Shown here: one piece after another, positions 26,965-35,674 of the stretch | Position numbering within the stretch: position 1 is the stretch's first letter | Layout of the letters: every line of letters begins with the position of its first letter | Origin: CALUVN01 sp944323595 | Lineage (GTDB): Bacteria > Cyanobacteriota > Vampirovibrionia > Gastranaerophilales > Gastranaerophilaceae | Length of the DNA stretch: 64,000 nt | Assembly: GCA_963931255.1 (NCBI GenBank) | Contig: OZ006972.1 | Coordinates: 186,001-250,000 of the forward strand | Reading direction: 5' to 3' | Made by a program: the position numbers and the translations under genes | Notes under the pieces: generated by a model | Told to the model about the DNA's origin: nothing | Database searches by the model: none | The model's input: the letters and a program-made list of their open reading frames with translations, nothing else

Positions 26965-27654
26965 ATGTGTACAGTAAAAAATAAAAATGCGTTTACACTT
27001 GCAGAAACACTCATTACACTTGGTATAATCGGTGTAGTTGCAGCGATGACACTGCCTACATTAATTCAAAACCACGCCAATTCTGTTGTAGCAGCACGAT
27101 TGGCAAAATTTTATTCTTCAATTAATCAAGCAATAACAAGAGCCGAAGTCGACTATGGTGATAGAGTGTACTGGTTTGAAGAAGCCGGTATTGGAAATTC
27201 CGGAGGGGATCCCGATGCCAGGCTTAACTGGTTTAAAAAATATCTTTTACCATATATGAACGGAGTTACATATAAATATTATGAGAAGTTTCCTATATTT
27301 TATATGCCTGATGGTTCAGCCTTTGCAAGTATAAACGGAGCGGATATTAACAGAGACTGGTTGTTCTGGACTACTGATCCGTTAACAAAATGTAAAAAAT
27401 GGAATAATGCAAACGGTTATGATGACATTGGAGTTTGTGCATTTGCATTTTTCTATTCCCCGTATGATGTAAACTCTAAGAATAGGACTTACTGCATAGA
27501 ACCCTGGAAAGTTAACTGGGATAAAAAAGATATTGACATATTATATACACGCTGTAAGGACACTAACGAGACTTATGACCGTCCCTGTGCAGCGATTATA
27601 CAGGTTAACGGATGGAAAATTCCTGATGACTACCCGTTTAAAGTTAGGTATTAA
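26965..27654 (+). CDS. Type IV pilin-like / pseudopilin protein
   Basis: 229 residues. Short leader MCTVKNKNA, then FTLAETLITLGIIGVVAAMTLP: the prepilin motif with Glu at +5, but the residue before the cleavage point is Ala rather than Gly, which prepilin peptidases sometimes accept. The globular domain has aromatic repeats and ends NGWKIPDDYPF, shared with the pilin at 33554 (DGWVISDDYPW). Cysteine pairs (CKKW, CIEP, CKDT, CAA) suggest disulfides. GGAAGG ribosome binding site before ATG 26965. Divergent from an XRE regulator. Confidence 0.85.
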   Translation: MCTVKNKNAFTLAETLITLGIIGVVAAMTLPTLIQNHANSVVAARLAKFYSSINQAITRAEVDYGDRVYWFEEAGIGNSGGDPDARLNWFKKYLLPYMNGVTYKYYEKFPIFYMPDGSAFASINGADINRDWLFWTTDPLTKCKKWNNANGYDDIGVCAFAFFYSPYDVNSKNRTYCIEPWKVNWDKKDIDILYTRCKDTNETYDRPCAAIIQVNGWKIPDDYPFKVRY

Positions 27655-27683
27655 ATTTAATTATTATAGAAAAATTTCTCTAA

Positions 27684-28610
27684 TTAATCAGTACATATCT
27701 GCAGAATATTCCAGTCATCATCCCATTCAATCGAGCCTTTTATGTCAAGATTGTGGTAGTGGTAAGGATTTTCAATTAGCTGCTCAAATTCCTCGCAAGA
27801 GAAAATCAGACCTGATTTATATAATCTTTTTATTATATCAGGAAGCAGTGTTGTGCTTCCTGCGATAGTTCCATCTGCAGAAGTTGCTTTTACTCCGTCA
27901 TAAAAGACTTTTTCTCCGGCAAAAATCATTTCTTTTTGGGAGCTTCCCGTAATAGGAAGTGCATCACTTATCAGGATAATTTTATCAAGCGGTTTTGTTT
28001 TGAAAAGCAGTTTCAACGCATCGTCTGAAACGTGCACCCCGTCTGCAATAATCTCGGCATAAATGTTATCGTCAATTAAAGCAGAGAGAGCTGTTGATTT
28101 TCCTCTATGAACAACTCCGCTCATTGCATTATAAAGATGAGTAACACCGGTACAGCAAGACAAATCCCCACCTGTACAATGACCTGCCTGAACTTTTACA
28201 CCTTTTGAGAGCAGATATTTGGAAAGTTCAAAATCACTGTCCAGTTCCGGAGCAATAGTCACTATTTTGATAAAATCATCTTCTATAAGTTTATAGTTTT
28301 CTACAGCCGGAACAAGAAAATGTTTTACGTTATGAATACCTTTTTTTTCCGGATTTAGAAAAATCCCCTCAAGGTGCACACCTAAAATTTTTGCCATATC
28401 TGCCGTTTGAATTTCGGCAGCAGCTTTAATTACATCTATAGCGCGGCGGGTATTTTCAAGTGTATCGGTCACTATTGTCGGGAAAATTCCTCCAATCCCG
28501 TATTGAAGTATTTTCTTTGAAAGTTCCAGAACCTCTTCAACGGTTGCTGTATTAAAATCAACACCGAAACATCCGTGGAAATGTTGTTCAATTAATAATT
28601 TTGTTTTCAT
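27684..28610 (-). CDS. nagA: N-acetylglucosamine-6-phosphate deacetylase-like enzyme (short)
   Basis: 308 residues from ATG 28610, with GAGGA five bases upstream (an in-frame ATG at 28622 contains that site). Amidohydrolase that deacetylates GlcNAc-6-P. Metal and substrate motifs: HFHGCFGVDF, LGVHLEGIFLNPEKKGIH with the metal Glu, QAGHCTGG, THLYNAMSGVVHRG, ISDALPITG and GTIAGSTTLLPD. It lacks the N-terminal beta-sandwich of full-length NagA (about 380 residues). No nagB or transport gene is nearby; 60 bases after murE on the same strand, so cell wall recycling is a fair guess. Confidence 0.88.
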   Translation of the reverse strand: MKTKLLIEQHFHGCFGVDFNTATVEEVLELSKKILQYGIGGIFPTIVTDTLENTRRAIDVIKAAAEIQTADMAKILGVHLEGIFLNPEKKGIHNVKHFLVPAVENYKLIEDDFIKIVTIAPELDSDFELSKYLLSKGVKVQAGHCTGGDLSCCTGVTHLYNAMSGVVHRGKSTALSALIDDNIYAEIIADGVHVSDDALKLLFKTKPLDKIILISDALPITGSSQKEMIFAGEKVFYDGVKATSADGTIAGSTTLLPDIIKRLYKSGLIFSCEEFEQLIENPYHYHNLDIKGSIEWDDDWNILQICTD

Positions 28611-28670
28611 AATATTCCTCATAGAAAATAAGAATATATTCTGCGAACTATATCATATAAATAACAAGTT

Positions 28671-30143
28671 TTAAATTACGCTGCCTTCAAAAACTTTTCT
28701 GGCTTCTTCTCTGTCATCAAAATGAATTGTTCTGTCTTTGAGAATTTGATAATCCTCATGACCTTTTCCGGCGATAACGACAACATCATTATTGCCCGCA
28801 ATAGTTTTCAAAAGCTGGATAGCTTTTCCCCTGTCAGGTTCAACCGTAACTTTGTCTGAATCTACAGATTTTAAACCTGCAATAATATCAGTGATAATAG
28901 TCTGCGGGTCTTCGCTTCTCGGGTTATCGCTTGTAATAACAATTCTATCGGCAATACGTTCGGCAATTGCACCCATTTTAGGACGTTTAGTAGCATCACG
29001 GTCGCCGCCGCATCCGAATAGACAAATCAGACGTCCGTCTTTTGGTGTGATTTCTCTTGCTGAATTTAAAACATTTTCCAGACCGTCAGGCGTATGTGCG
29101 TAATCAACAATTACAAGCGGTTTTTTCACGACAACTTCAAATCTTCCGGCAACCCCTTTGACGCTTTCAAGCGCTCTTACTGCAACATCAAGATGAATTC
29201 CCATTGACATCGCCGCTGCAACGGAAGCCAGCACATTATACACACTAAACATTCCGTTCATGTGAAGATTGACTTTCTTTTCTCCCTCAGGAGTCACAAG
29301 GGTAAAAGTTGCACCGTTCAGAGAAAATTCAATATCTTTTGCCATAATATCTGCAGATTTTTTTACGCCGTAAGTAATTTTTCGCACACCCTCAGGTACT
29401 ACTGATAAAAATCTTTCGCCATAAGAGTCATCAACATTTATAACAGCAAAAGCACCCTCCTCCAGATGTCTGAAAAGTAAAGCCTTTGCTTCAAAGTAGT
29501 TTTCCATTGTAATATGATAATCCAGATGGTCCTGTGTTAAATTTGTCAACACAGCACCATTAAAACGGCATCCGCCGACTCTGTTTTGTTCAAGTGAATG
29601 AGAACTTACTTCCATAACAACATTATCAATCTTTTCGACATCTTTAATCATTCTCAAAGTTGCCTGAAGTTCCGGAGCCTGCGGTGTTGTATGTTTTGCA
29701 TCACGATATTCTCCCGTAGAGGATAACTTATACCCGAGAGTACCGATTAGTGCACACTTTTGTCCGTTTTCTTCCATAATTTTTTGTATAAGGTGCGTTA
29801 CGGAAGTCTTTCCGTTTGTACCTGTTATACCGATGAGATTAAGCCCCTTTGACGGACTGGAATAGAAACGGTCAGCTATATCAGCCATTTTATGACGGGT
29901 AGAAGATACCATAACCTGTGGAATTTTTATATCCAGAATTCGTTCTACAAGCAAAGCTGCTGCGCCATTGTCTATGGCACTCTGAGCAAAATCATGCCCG
30001 TCTGCGTATTCTCCCGGAAGACAAATAAATATATCACCTTTTTTTGTTGTTTTTGAATTATAAGAAATTCCTGAAATATCTACATTTTTAAAATTTGCCA
30101 GATCCTTGTAATCTAAATGCTCAATTAATTCTTCAAGTTTCAT
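28671..30143 (-). CDS. murE: UDP-MurNAc-tripeptide synthetase (meso-DAP type)
   Basis: 490 residues. Adds the third residue to the UDP-MurNAc dipeptide during peptidoglycan synthesis, in the cytoplasm. N-terminal substrate domain, ATP loop GITGTNGKTSVTHL near residue 105-118, ligase motif NLTQDHLDYHI, and DNPRSEDPQ near residue 410, the signature of meso-diaminopimelate-specific enzymes. It follows ftsI by 14 bases, the classic dcw order. So peptidoglycan here is probably mDAP type. Confidence 0.97.
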   Translation of the reverse strand: MKLEELIEHLDYKDLANFKNVDISGISYNSKTTKKGDIFICLPGEYADGHDFAQSAIDNGAAALLVERILDIKIPQVMVSSTRHKMADIADRFYSSPSKGLNLIGITGTNGKTSVTHLIQKIMEENGQKCALIGTLGYKLSSTGEYRDAKHTTPQAPELQATLRMIKDVEKIDNVVMEVSSHSLEQNRVGGCRFNGAVLTNLTQDHLDYHITMENYFEAKALLFRHLEEGAFAVINVDDSYGERFLSVVPEGVRKITYGVKKSADIMAKDIEFSLNGATFTLVTPEGEKKVNLHMNGMFSVYNVLASVAAAMSMGIHLDVAVRALESVKGVAGRFEVVVKKPLVIVDYAHTPDGLENVLNSAREITPKDGRLICLFGCGGDRDATKRPKMGAIAERIADRIVITSDNPRSEDPQTIITDIIAGLKSVDSDKVTVEPDRGKAIQLLKTIAGNNDVVVIAGKGHEDYQILKDRTIHFDDREEARKVFEGSVI

Positions 30144-30157
30144 TGTGTTTATATCTC

Positions 30158-31915
30158 CTAATTAGTCTTTTTATCTGTTTTAACCTCAACTTTGTCCGGT
30201 TTAAGGTTCATAATTCTTGCAATTTGAGAAGCTACTTCCTGGAAAACAGGACCAGCAACTGTATTTCCCCAAATAGCGCCAACTTTTGCGCTATCAACCA
30301 TTACATATATCAAAACCTGCGGATCTGATGCCGGAAGATAGCCTATTGTAGAAGTGTAGTTATAGTGAGTATAACCTGCGCCGTTTTCTTTTGGTTTGTT
30401 AGATGTACCGGTTTTGGCAGCAACATTGTATTTATCCATCTTGATAGACGATTTTCCGTTATTAATAGCAGCTGCAAGCAGTTTAGTGATTGTATGCGCC
30501 GTTTCAGGTGAAACAACCTGAACTCTCTGGACTTTTACAGCTTCTTCTTCAGGTGAATATTTTATAACGTGAGGAGTAACTCTGACGCCGTCATTTGCAA
30601 GAGCTGATACAGCGGAAATCATTTGCATAGCAGTGACAGATGTTCCGTAGCCGTAAGCCATCGTAGCCTGTATACCCTGATCCCAACGCGGCCAGTTTGG
30701 TAGAAGTCCGACTGATTCTCCGGGCAAATCAATTCCTGTGCGCTGTCCGAAACCAAATTTTTTCAAATAGTCATAAAATTCTTTAGGGGACATCGTCTTA
30801 GCTATATTAATAGAGCCAATGTTGCTTGAATGTTCAAATAAATATTCAAGCGAAATCATCCCCGGATAAGGGTGTGTACTATAGTCATAGTTTTTAATTT
30901 CCCATTTGCCTATAGACATCTTACCTGTATCAAGTACTTCGGTGTTTTCCGTAATTTTTCCGGCATCCATTGCACTTGCGACCGTAATGGTCTTGAAAGT
31001 AGACCCCGGAGGGAATACATCCGTTAGTGTCCAATTTTTAATTTGAAGCGGTGTCGCATTCCGGTAATTATTCGGATCGTATGTAGGATACACAGCATAA
31101 GCAAGAATTTCGCCGTTTTTAGGATTCATAACGATTACGGTTCCACGAAGAGCTTCTTTTTCCGTAATCATTTTCTCAAGCTCTTTTTCGCAAATATGCT
31201 GGATAGCCGCGTCAATTGTCAGGGTAATATCCTGCCCTTTAGGGTTCATTGTGGTTGCAACCGCGTCTGTCGAAAAATCATAAATTATCTTACCGTCACG
31301 TGTCCGTTGATATTTAACAGGATTTTCAACGTGCTCAAGTTTTTCTTTTGCCGTATATTCAACCCCGTTTGCAATATCCGCATCAAAATTATAAAATCCC
31401 AGAACATGCGCAGCAAGTGTGCCTTGAGGATATTCCCTTGTATTTTTTTTACCCATACTGATTTCACGCAAATGGAGTTTGGAAATTTCTTTTGCTGTAT
31501 TTTTATCAATATCTTTTTTGATTGTAATAACAGGTCCGGGTTGTTTAAGCTTTTGTGCAAGAACATCTTTTGGAATTTTCAAAATCGGCGCAAGAGTTTT
31601 AGCAAGTTCTTCCGGCGATGAATCATAAATCTCAGGGTGTGCATAAACGTCAGAATAAACTTTATCCGTTGCAAGTTTTAGTCCTGTTCTGTCATAAATA
31701 TCACCACGCATTACAAACGAACGGTTCACACGTTGTTTTTTTGCTCTTACGCGATATTTGCCGACATCAATTACCTGCATAAAAAACAGATAAACTGCCA
31801 GTGAAACCGCAAAAAATATAAAAAATATCTGCAAGCAATAAATTAGCTGCTCAAACCGTTTTGTACGCTTTTCCGCGCGTCTTGCTATTTCACTGTCAGA
31901 ATCTCTTCTTCTCAA
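30158..31915 (-). CDS. ftsI: Penicillin-binding protein 2/3 class transpeptidase (FtsI-like)
   Basis: 585 residues. Cytoplasmic basic start, one membrane anchor (IFFIFFAVSLAVYLFFMQVI, about 32-51), PBP dimerisation domain, then transpeptidase motifs SxxK in PPGSTFKTI (Ser near residue 304), SxN in FEHSSNIGS and KTG in AAKTGTSNKP. Cross-links septal peptidoglycan. Adjacent murE and domain layout favour FtsI (division) over the elongation PBP2. Upstream dcw genes mraZ/mraW/ftsL are not in the window; the neighbour is the divergent amidase. Confidence 0.93.
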   Translation of the reverse strand: MRRRDSDSEIARRAEKRTKRFEQLIYCLQIFFIFFAVSLAVYLFFMQVIDVGKYRVRAKKQRVNRSFVMRGDIYDRTGLKLATDKVYSDVYAHPEIYDSSPEELAKTLAPILKIPKDVLAQKLKQPGPVITIKKDIDKNTAKEISKLHLREISMGKKNTREYPQGTLAAHVLGFYNFDADIANGVEYTAKEKLEHVENPVKYQRTRDGKIIYDFSTDAVATTMNPKGQDITLTIDAAIQHICEKELEKMITEKEALRGTVIVMNPKNGEILAYAVYPTYDPNNYRNATPLQIKNWTLTDVFPPGSTFKTITVASAMDAGKITENTEVLDTGKMSIGKWEIKNYDYSTHPYPGMISLEYLFEHSSNIGSINIAKTMSPKEFYDYLKKFGFGQRTGIDLPGESVGLLPNWPRWDQGIQATMAYGYGTSVTAMQMISAVSALANDGVRVTPHVIKYSPEEEAVKVQRVQVVSPETAHTITKLLAAAINNGKSSIKMDKYNVAAKTGTSNKPKENGAGYTHYNYTSTIGYLPASDPQVLIYVMVDSAKVGAIWGNTVAGPVFQEVASQIARIMNLKPDKVEVKTDKKTN

Positions 31916-32016
31916 ATCCTCTTACCTCTTCCCTTTTATAATTTTAGCATAATAACTTACAAAAAAGCTTTCTATTAAAAAATATTAATAAATTATTCTT
32001 TTCAAAAAATGAGGAC

Positions 32017-32022
32017 TATAAT
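32017..32022 (+). promoter_or_regulatory. -10 box of the amidase gene, leaderless start
   Basis: Perfect TATAAT ending six bases before the amidase ATG (32029), with no ribosome binding site; transcript start would fall on or next to the A of ATG. No good -35 is evident. Confidence 0.5.
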
Positions 32023-32028
32023 TTAGGT

Positions 32029-33423
32029 ATGAAATTAAAAATAATTTTTACATTTTTAATATTTACGCTAATTGTGCCGCAGGTTTTTGCGCTGGATGTT
32101 GTTTACCCTCGCAAAAATCAGGTTACGATAAATTCAGCGTCAACCTTTTTTATCGGCTCATCTAAAGTCGGTGTGCCGCTTACCGTAAATGGTGAATACG
32201 TGAGAGTCCACCCCTCCGGCGGGTTTGCGTATGTTGTAAATTTACGAGACGGCAAAAATACTTTTGTCCTGCAATCCGGTGATGAAATTAAAACATTCAT
32301 TATTGAAAAACCGGCAAGACGGCTATCATCAGGCAAATACACTCCGCCGCCGCTTGTGGAATACACTTCAAAGAAAAATTATTACATTTCCTCAGACGGT
32401 GCGCCACTACGCGGCTCACCCGTGGATTCCGGCATAAACAGATTGTCGCATTTTGAAAAAGATGTACCGCTGCTGATTGACGGAGAAAAAAGTAATTTTT
32501 ACCGCGTTGTTCTGAATAACAATGAAAAAGCCTGGATTGCAAAAACTAATGTAAAAGCTTTTGAAGGATATCTTAACCCGCCTGCTGTTGTTTCAGGCAG
32601 AACATTTACAGAAGATGATAAGTATTACACATTTACTTTTAGTTTAGACAAAAAAACGCCTTATGTTATGACAGAAGGGCAGCTTTTTACTCTGAAATTT
32701 TATAATGTAAAAGATTATCCTGATAATACTTACGTGTTTACATTCCCTATACACGGCAAACTCTACGGGTATCAGGGCGCTTATGACGGTAACAAATTTA
32801 TCCTGAAAATACGAAAATTTCCGGAAATAAATCCGGATAAACCTTTGAAAGGTAGAGTCATCACAATTGATGCAGGTCACGGCGGGCATGAAATCGGCTC
32901 AATAGGTTGCTGCGGACACAAAGAAAAAGATATTACTCTTGCTATTGCACAAAAATTGGAAAAAGAGCTGCAATCAAGAGGGGCAACTGTTTTTATGACC
33001 AGACGTATTGACAATGATGTCAGTCTGAAAGCCCGTGTAGATTACGCAAACAGCAAAGATTCAGAGATGCTGATTAGTATTCACGCTAACGCTCTGCCTG
33101 ACGGCGCAGACCCGAACAAGCACAGCGGAACCAGTATTTTTTATTACTACAATCAGTCAAAACCGCTTGCTGACAAAATTATAACAGAAATGACAACACA
33201 AGCAGGCACTAATAATGACAAAGTCCGTCAGGGCAGTCTAGCCCTTGTCAGAAATACTAATGCCCTGAGCATTCTGATAGAAGTTGCTTATATGATTAAT
33301 CCGGAAGACAACGCCAAACTTATTAACACAGAATTTCAAAAACAATGCGCTAAATCCATTGCTGACGGTATAGAAAAATATTTTACTGATGCCTCACAGG
33401 AAACTATTTTGCAGTCCAAATAG
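32029..33423 (+). CDS. Secreted N-acetylmuramoyl-L-alanine amidase
   Basis: 464 residues. Signal peptide MKLKIIFTFLIFTLIVPQVFA (cleavage likely after Ala21), beta-rich middle domains (an AMIN/SH3-like region with repeated beta strands), and a C-terminal Amidase_3 zinc domain: VITIDAGHGGHEIGSIGCCG (His and Glu), TRRIDNDVSLKARVDYAN, LISIHANALPD, LIEVAYMINPED with the catalytic Glu. Cleaves stem peptides from glycan at division or in wall recycling. It is divergent from ftsI, about 110 bases apart. Confidence 0.95.
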   Translation: MKLKIIFTFLIFTLIVPQVFALDVVYPRKNQVTINSASTFFIGSSKVGVPLTVNGEYVRVHPSGGFAYVVNLRDGKNTFVLQSGDEIKTFIIEKPARRLSSGKYTPPPLVEYTSKKNYYISSDGAPLRGSPVDSGINRLSHFEKDVPLLIDGEKSNFYRVVLNNNEKAWIAKTNVKAFEGYLNPPAVVSGRTFTEDDKYYTFTFSLDKKTPYVMTEGQLFTLKFYNVKDYPDNTYVFTFPIHGKLYGYQGAYDGNKFILKIRKFPEINPDKPLKGRVITIDAGHGGHEIGSIGCCGHKEKDITLAIAQKLEKELQSRGATVFMTRRIDNDVSLKARVDYANSKDSEMLISIHANALPDGADPNKHSGTSIFYYYNQSKPLADKIITEMTTQAGTNNDKVRQGSLALVRNTNALSILIEVAYMINPEDNAKLINTEFQKQCAKSIADGIEKYFTDASQETILQSK

Positions 33424-33553
33424 TATTCAAATCAATATCCGGAGTATGACAAATTGTAACAACAATCACAATTGTCGGATTGGCTTTATAATTTTCTATT
33501 ATAATTCATACCCCATATAAATATATATTTTAATATTTTAAAAGAGGTTATGT

Positions 33554-34201
33554 ATGTTTAAAAAAAATAGTGGCTTCACCCTTGCAGAAGTCCTTATAAC
33601 TCTTGGAATTATTGGGGTTGTCGCGGCTCTTACTATTCCTACACTAATTAATAAATACCAAAAACAAGCAGTTGCTGCGCAAGTTAAAAAATTTTATACC
33701 AATATGAGCCAAGCAATAAAACTTTCTGAAGTCGAAAACGGTGAATTCAAATACTGGAAATACGATGATACAAATGAATTATATGATAATTATTTATCAA
33801 AATATCTAAAAGTTATACAAGTTCAAAGAAATATACATATGTATGGGAATTTTACCAATGGTATAAAATTTATTTTTGCAGATGGCACAATGGCAATATG
33901 TTCTGCCAAAACAAATTTAGAAGGATACGGAAATGGAGCTGCAATCAATCCATGTATTTTTTATCCCAAAAGTCTTGGACGATGGAGAAGCAATGCAACT
34001 GAAGCCGGGTTCACAACACATGATGTTTTTTGGTTCTTGATAACAGACAATGGAATTCTTGAACCACCACATATGAATAAGACAAGAGAATACAACATAA
34101 ACAGCTGCAAAAGCGTACATGTAACAGGTAATGGAATGACTGATTGCGGAACTTTGTTATACAAAGATGGCTGGGTAATATCAGACGATTACCCCTGGTA
34201 A
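33554..34201 (+). CDS. Type IV pilin-like / pseudopilin protein
   Basis: 215 residues. MFKKNSG|FTLAEVLITLGIIGVVAALTIPT is a classic prepilin signal, cut after Gly7. The remaining domain ends GWVISDDYPW, like the pilin at 26965 (KIPDDYPF). Cys residues occur in IC, PC and SCK / DCG contexts. Good AAAGAGG ribosome binding site upstream. It follows the amidase by 130 bases, with an inverted repeat (GACAA-TTGT / ACAATTGTC) and two TATAAT-like boxes in the gap. Third pilin of this family in the window, without an adjacent regulator. Confidence 0.85.
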   Translation: MFKKNSGFTLAEVLITLGIIGVVAALTIPTLINKYQKQAVAAQVKKFYTNMSQAIKLSEVENGEFKYWKYDDTNELYDNYLSKYLKVIQVQRNIHMYGNFTNGIKFIFADGTMAICSAKTNLEGYGNGAAINPCIFYPKSLGRWRSNATEAGFTTHDVFWFLITDNGILEPPHMNKTREYNINSCKSVHVTGNGMTDCGTLLYKDGWVISDDYPW

Positions 34202-34202
34202 T

Positions 34203-35018
34203 CTATCCTAGTTCACCAGCTTTCTTAGCAGTTTGCTGAATTACATCATAAAAAAGTTTATCCGAATTTTCTTCATTCATAACAGTAATTCCGACAAATG
34301 TACATCCGCCTTTTGTTGCAACATTATCTATCAAAGTTTGAACAGGAATTTCTCCTCTGTTCATAACCATTTTGGCAGAACCGGCAGCAGTCTGGGTCGC
34401 AAGCATAAGTGATTTTTCATAATCCAGCCCCAACTTCTCACCTGCTCGTGCCATATCTTCTATAACTTTGTAGAAAAATGCAGGGCCTGAACCGGAAATA
34501 GCAGTAACTATATCTATTTGGTTTTCATCAATTTCTATACATTTACCTATACTTGAAAGTAACTCCATAACAAGCTTAGCGTCCTCTTCAAAAGCATAGG
34601 CGCCGCGGCAAATACCGCTCATTCCCTCAAGAACCAGAGCAGGCGTGTTAGGCATTACACGAATCACACGATTTCTGCCAATTACAGATTCTATTTTTTT
34701 TGTACTAACTCCTGCAGCGATGGAAACTACAAGTTTTTCCGGAGTAAGCTCTGATTTTATTTCTTCAATAACATCAGACACATAATTCGGTTTTGTTGCA
34801 ATGAAAATTACATCCGAATTCAACGCGAGCAATCTGTTATCTGTAATCACGTCAACACCCAGCCGAGCGGAAGCCAATTCCGCAATTTCACAATTAACCT
34901 CTGACCCCTTAATCTGTGAAGCAGGAAGAAATCCGGAATTAATCACTCCTTTTATAATTGCACCTGCCATTTTACCGCATCCGATAAATCCGACTTTCAA
35001 AGATTTATTTTTGTTCAT
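34203..35018 (-). CDS. proC: Pyrroline-5-carboxylate reductase
   Basis: 271 residues from ATG 35018 (the longer frame from 35090 adds a Lys-rich extension with no support). Last step of proline synthesis, NAD(P)H-dependent. Rossmann start KVGFIGCGKMAGAIIKG, then ATKPNYVSDVI and RVMPNTPALVLEGMSGI, and the C-terminal dimer domain with GSGPAFFYKVIEDM and the TLIDNVATKGGCT signature. Its stop is two bases from the pilin stop (convergent). Confidence 0.95.
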   Translation of the reverse strand: MNKNKSLKVGFIGCGKMAGAIIKGVINSGFLPASQIKGSEVNCEIAELASARLGVDVITDNRLLALNSDVIFIATKPNYVSDVIEEIKSELTPEKLVVSIAAGVSTKKIESVIGRNRVIRVMPNTPALVLEGMSGICRGAYAFEEDAKLVMELLSSIGKCIEIDENQIDIVTAISGSGPAFFYKVIEDMARAGEKLGLDYEKSLMLATQTAAGSAKMVMNRGEIPVQTLIDNVATKGGCTFVGITVMNEENSDKLFYDVIQQTAKKAGELG

Positions 35019-35045
35019 ATTCCGTAACCTGCCTCTCTTTTTGTG

Positions 35046-35074
35046 TTGACTAATATTTTTTTTTATTTTAACAT
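35046..35074 (+). promoter_or_regulatory. Promoter of rpmH-rnpA
   Basis: -35 TTGACT (35046-35051), 17-base spacer, -10 TAACAT (35069-35074); a second TATAAT (35092-35097) lies closer to the start codon. Confidence 0.4.
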
Positions 35075-35113
35075 AAAAAGCATACGACAAATATAATTAA
35101 AAGGGAATTAAAA

Positions 35114-35266
35114 ATGAGACGTACACTAGAAGGAACAAAGATTAAAAGACAACACGTAAGCGGGTTTAGAGCAAGAATGGCAACCCCGGGCGGTAGAGAA
35201 GTTTTGAACAGACGCCGCGCAAAAGGTCGTCACAAACTTGCTATCACAGCTAAAAAACGTGCTTAG
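35114..35266 (+). CDS. rpmH: 50S ribosomal protein L34
   Basis: 50 residues, too short for many gene tracks. MRRTLEGTKIKRQHVSGFRA, then RMATPGGREVLNRRRAKGRH, then KLAITAKKRA is the L34 pattern (basic, with SGFRARMAT and VLNRRRAKGR). AAGGGA lies upstream of the ATG. Directly upstream of rnpA as in most bacteria; dnaA is not in the window. Confidence 0.97.
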   Translation: MRRTLEGTKIKRQHVSGFRARMATPGGREVLNRRRAKGRHKLAITAKKRA

Positions 35267-35317
35267 TCCGGATGCGGAAGGGTAGCCCGACGCTGTAAAA
35301 AAATTAAGGTAAATCGG

Positions 35318-35674
35318 ATGTTACCGGAACAATATCGTTTAAAAAAGAAGTCCGCATTTACGGCAACATATAAAGTTAAAAACTCCACCCATAAGGGCGG
35401 AGTAACTTTGTTTGCAGGGATTAAAAAGAAAACAGACGCCCCGACAAAAGTAGGCTTTGTGGTAAGTAAAAAAACTCACAAAAGAGCGGTAAAAAGAAAC
35501 CGCCTAAAACGTTTGATGAGAGAAAGTTACAGACTGCTTTTAAAAGAAAATAACCTCGGAAACTCGCAAGATTATATGTCATTAATTTTTGTGGGAACTG
35601 AGCACGCCTTAGACAAAGATTTTAAAACAATGTATAATATAATAAAATCTTTAGTAAGAGGAATAAAATGTTAG
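35318..35674 (+). CDS. rnpA: Ribonuclease P protein component
   Basis: 118 residues. Helps the RNase P RNA cleave 5' leaders of pre-tRNAs. Family core KVGFVVSKKTHKRAVKRNRLKR... (residues about 46-68, the RNR motif) and hydrophobic LIFVGTEHA. Basic and correctly sized. It overlaps the next gene by 7 bases. Confidence 0.95.
   Translation: MLPEQYRLKKKSAFTATYKVKNSTHKGGVTLFAGIKKKTDAPTKVGFVVSKKTHKRAVKRNRLKRLMRESYRLLLKENNLGNSQDYMSLIFVGTEHALDKDFKTMYNIIKSLVRGIKC

Noticed and set aside
35046..35674. Replication origin near rpmH-rnpA
   Set aside because: No dnaA gene and no cluster of DnaA boxes seen in this window.
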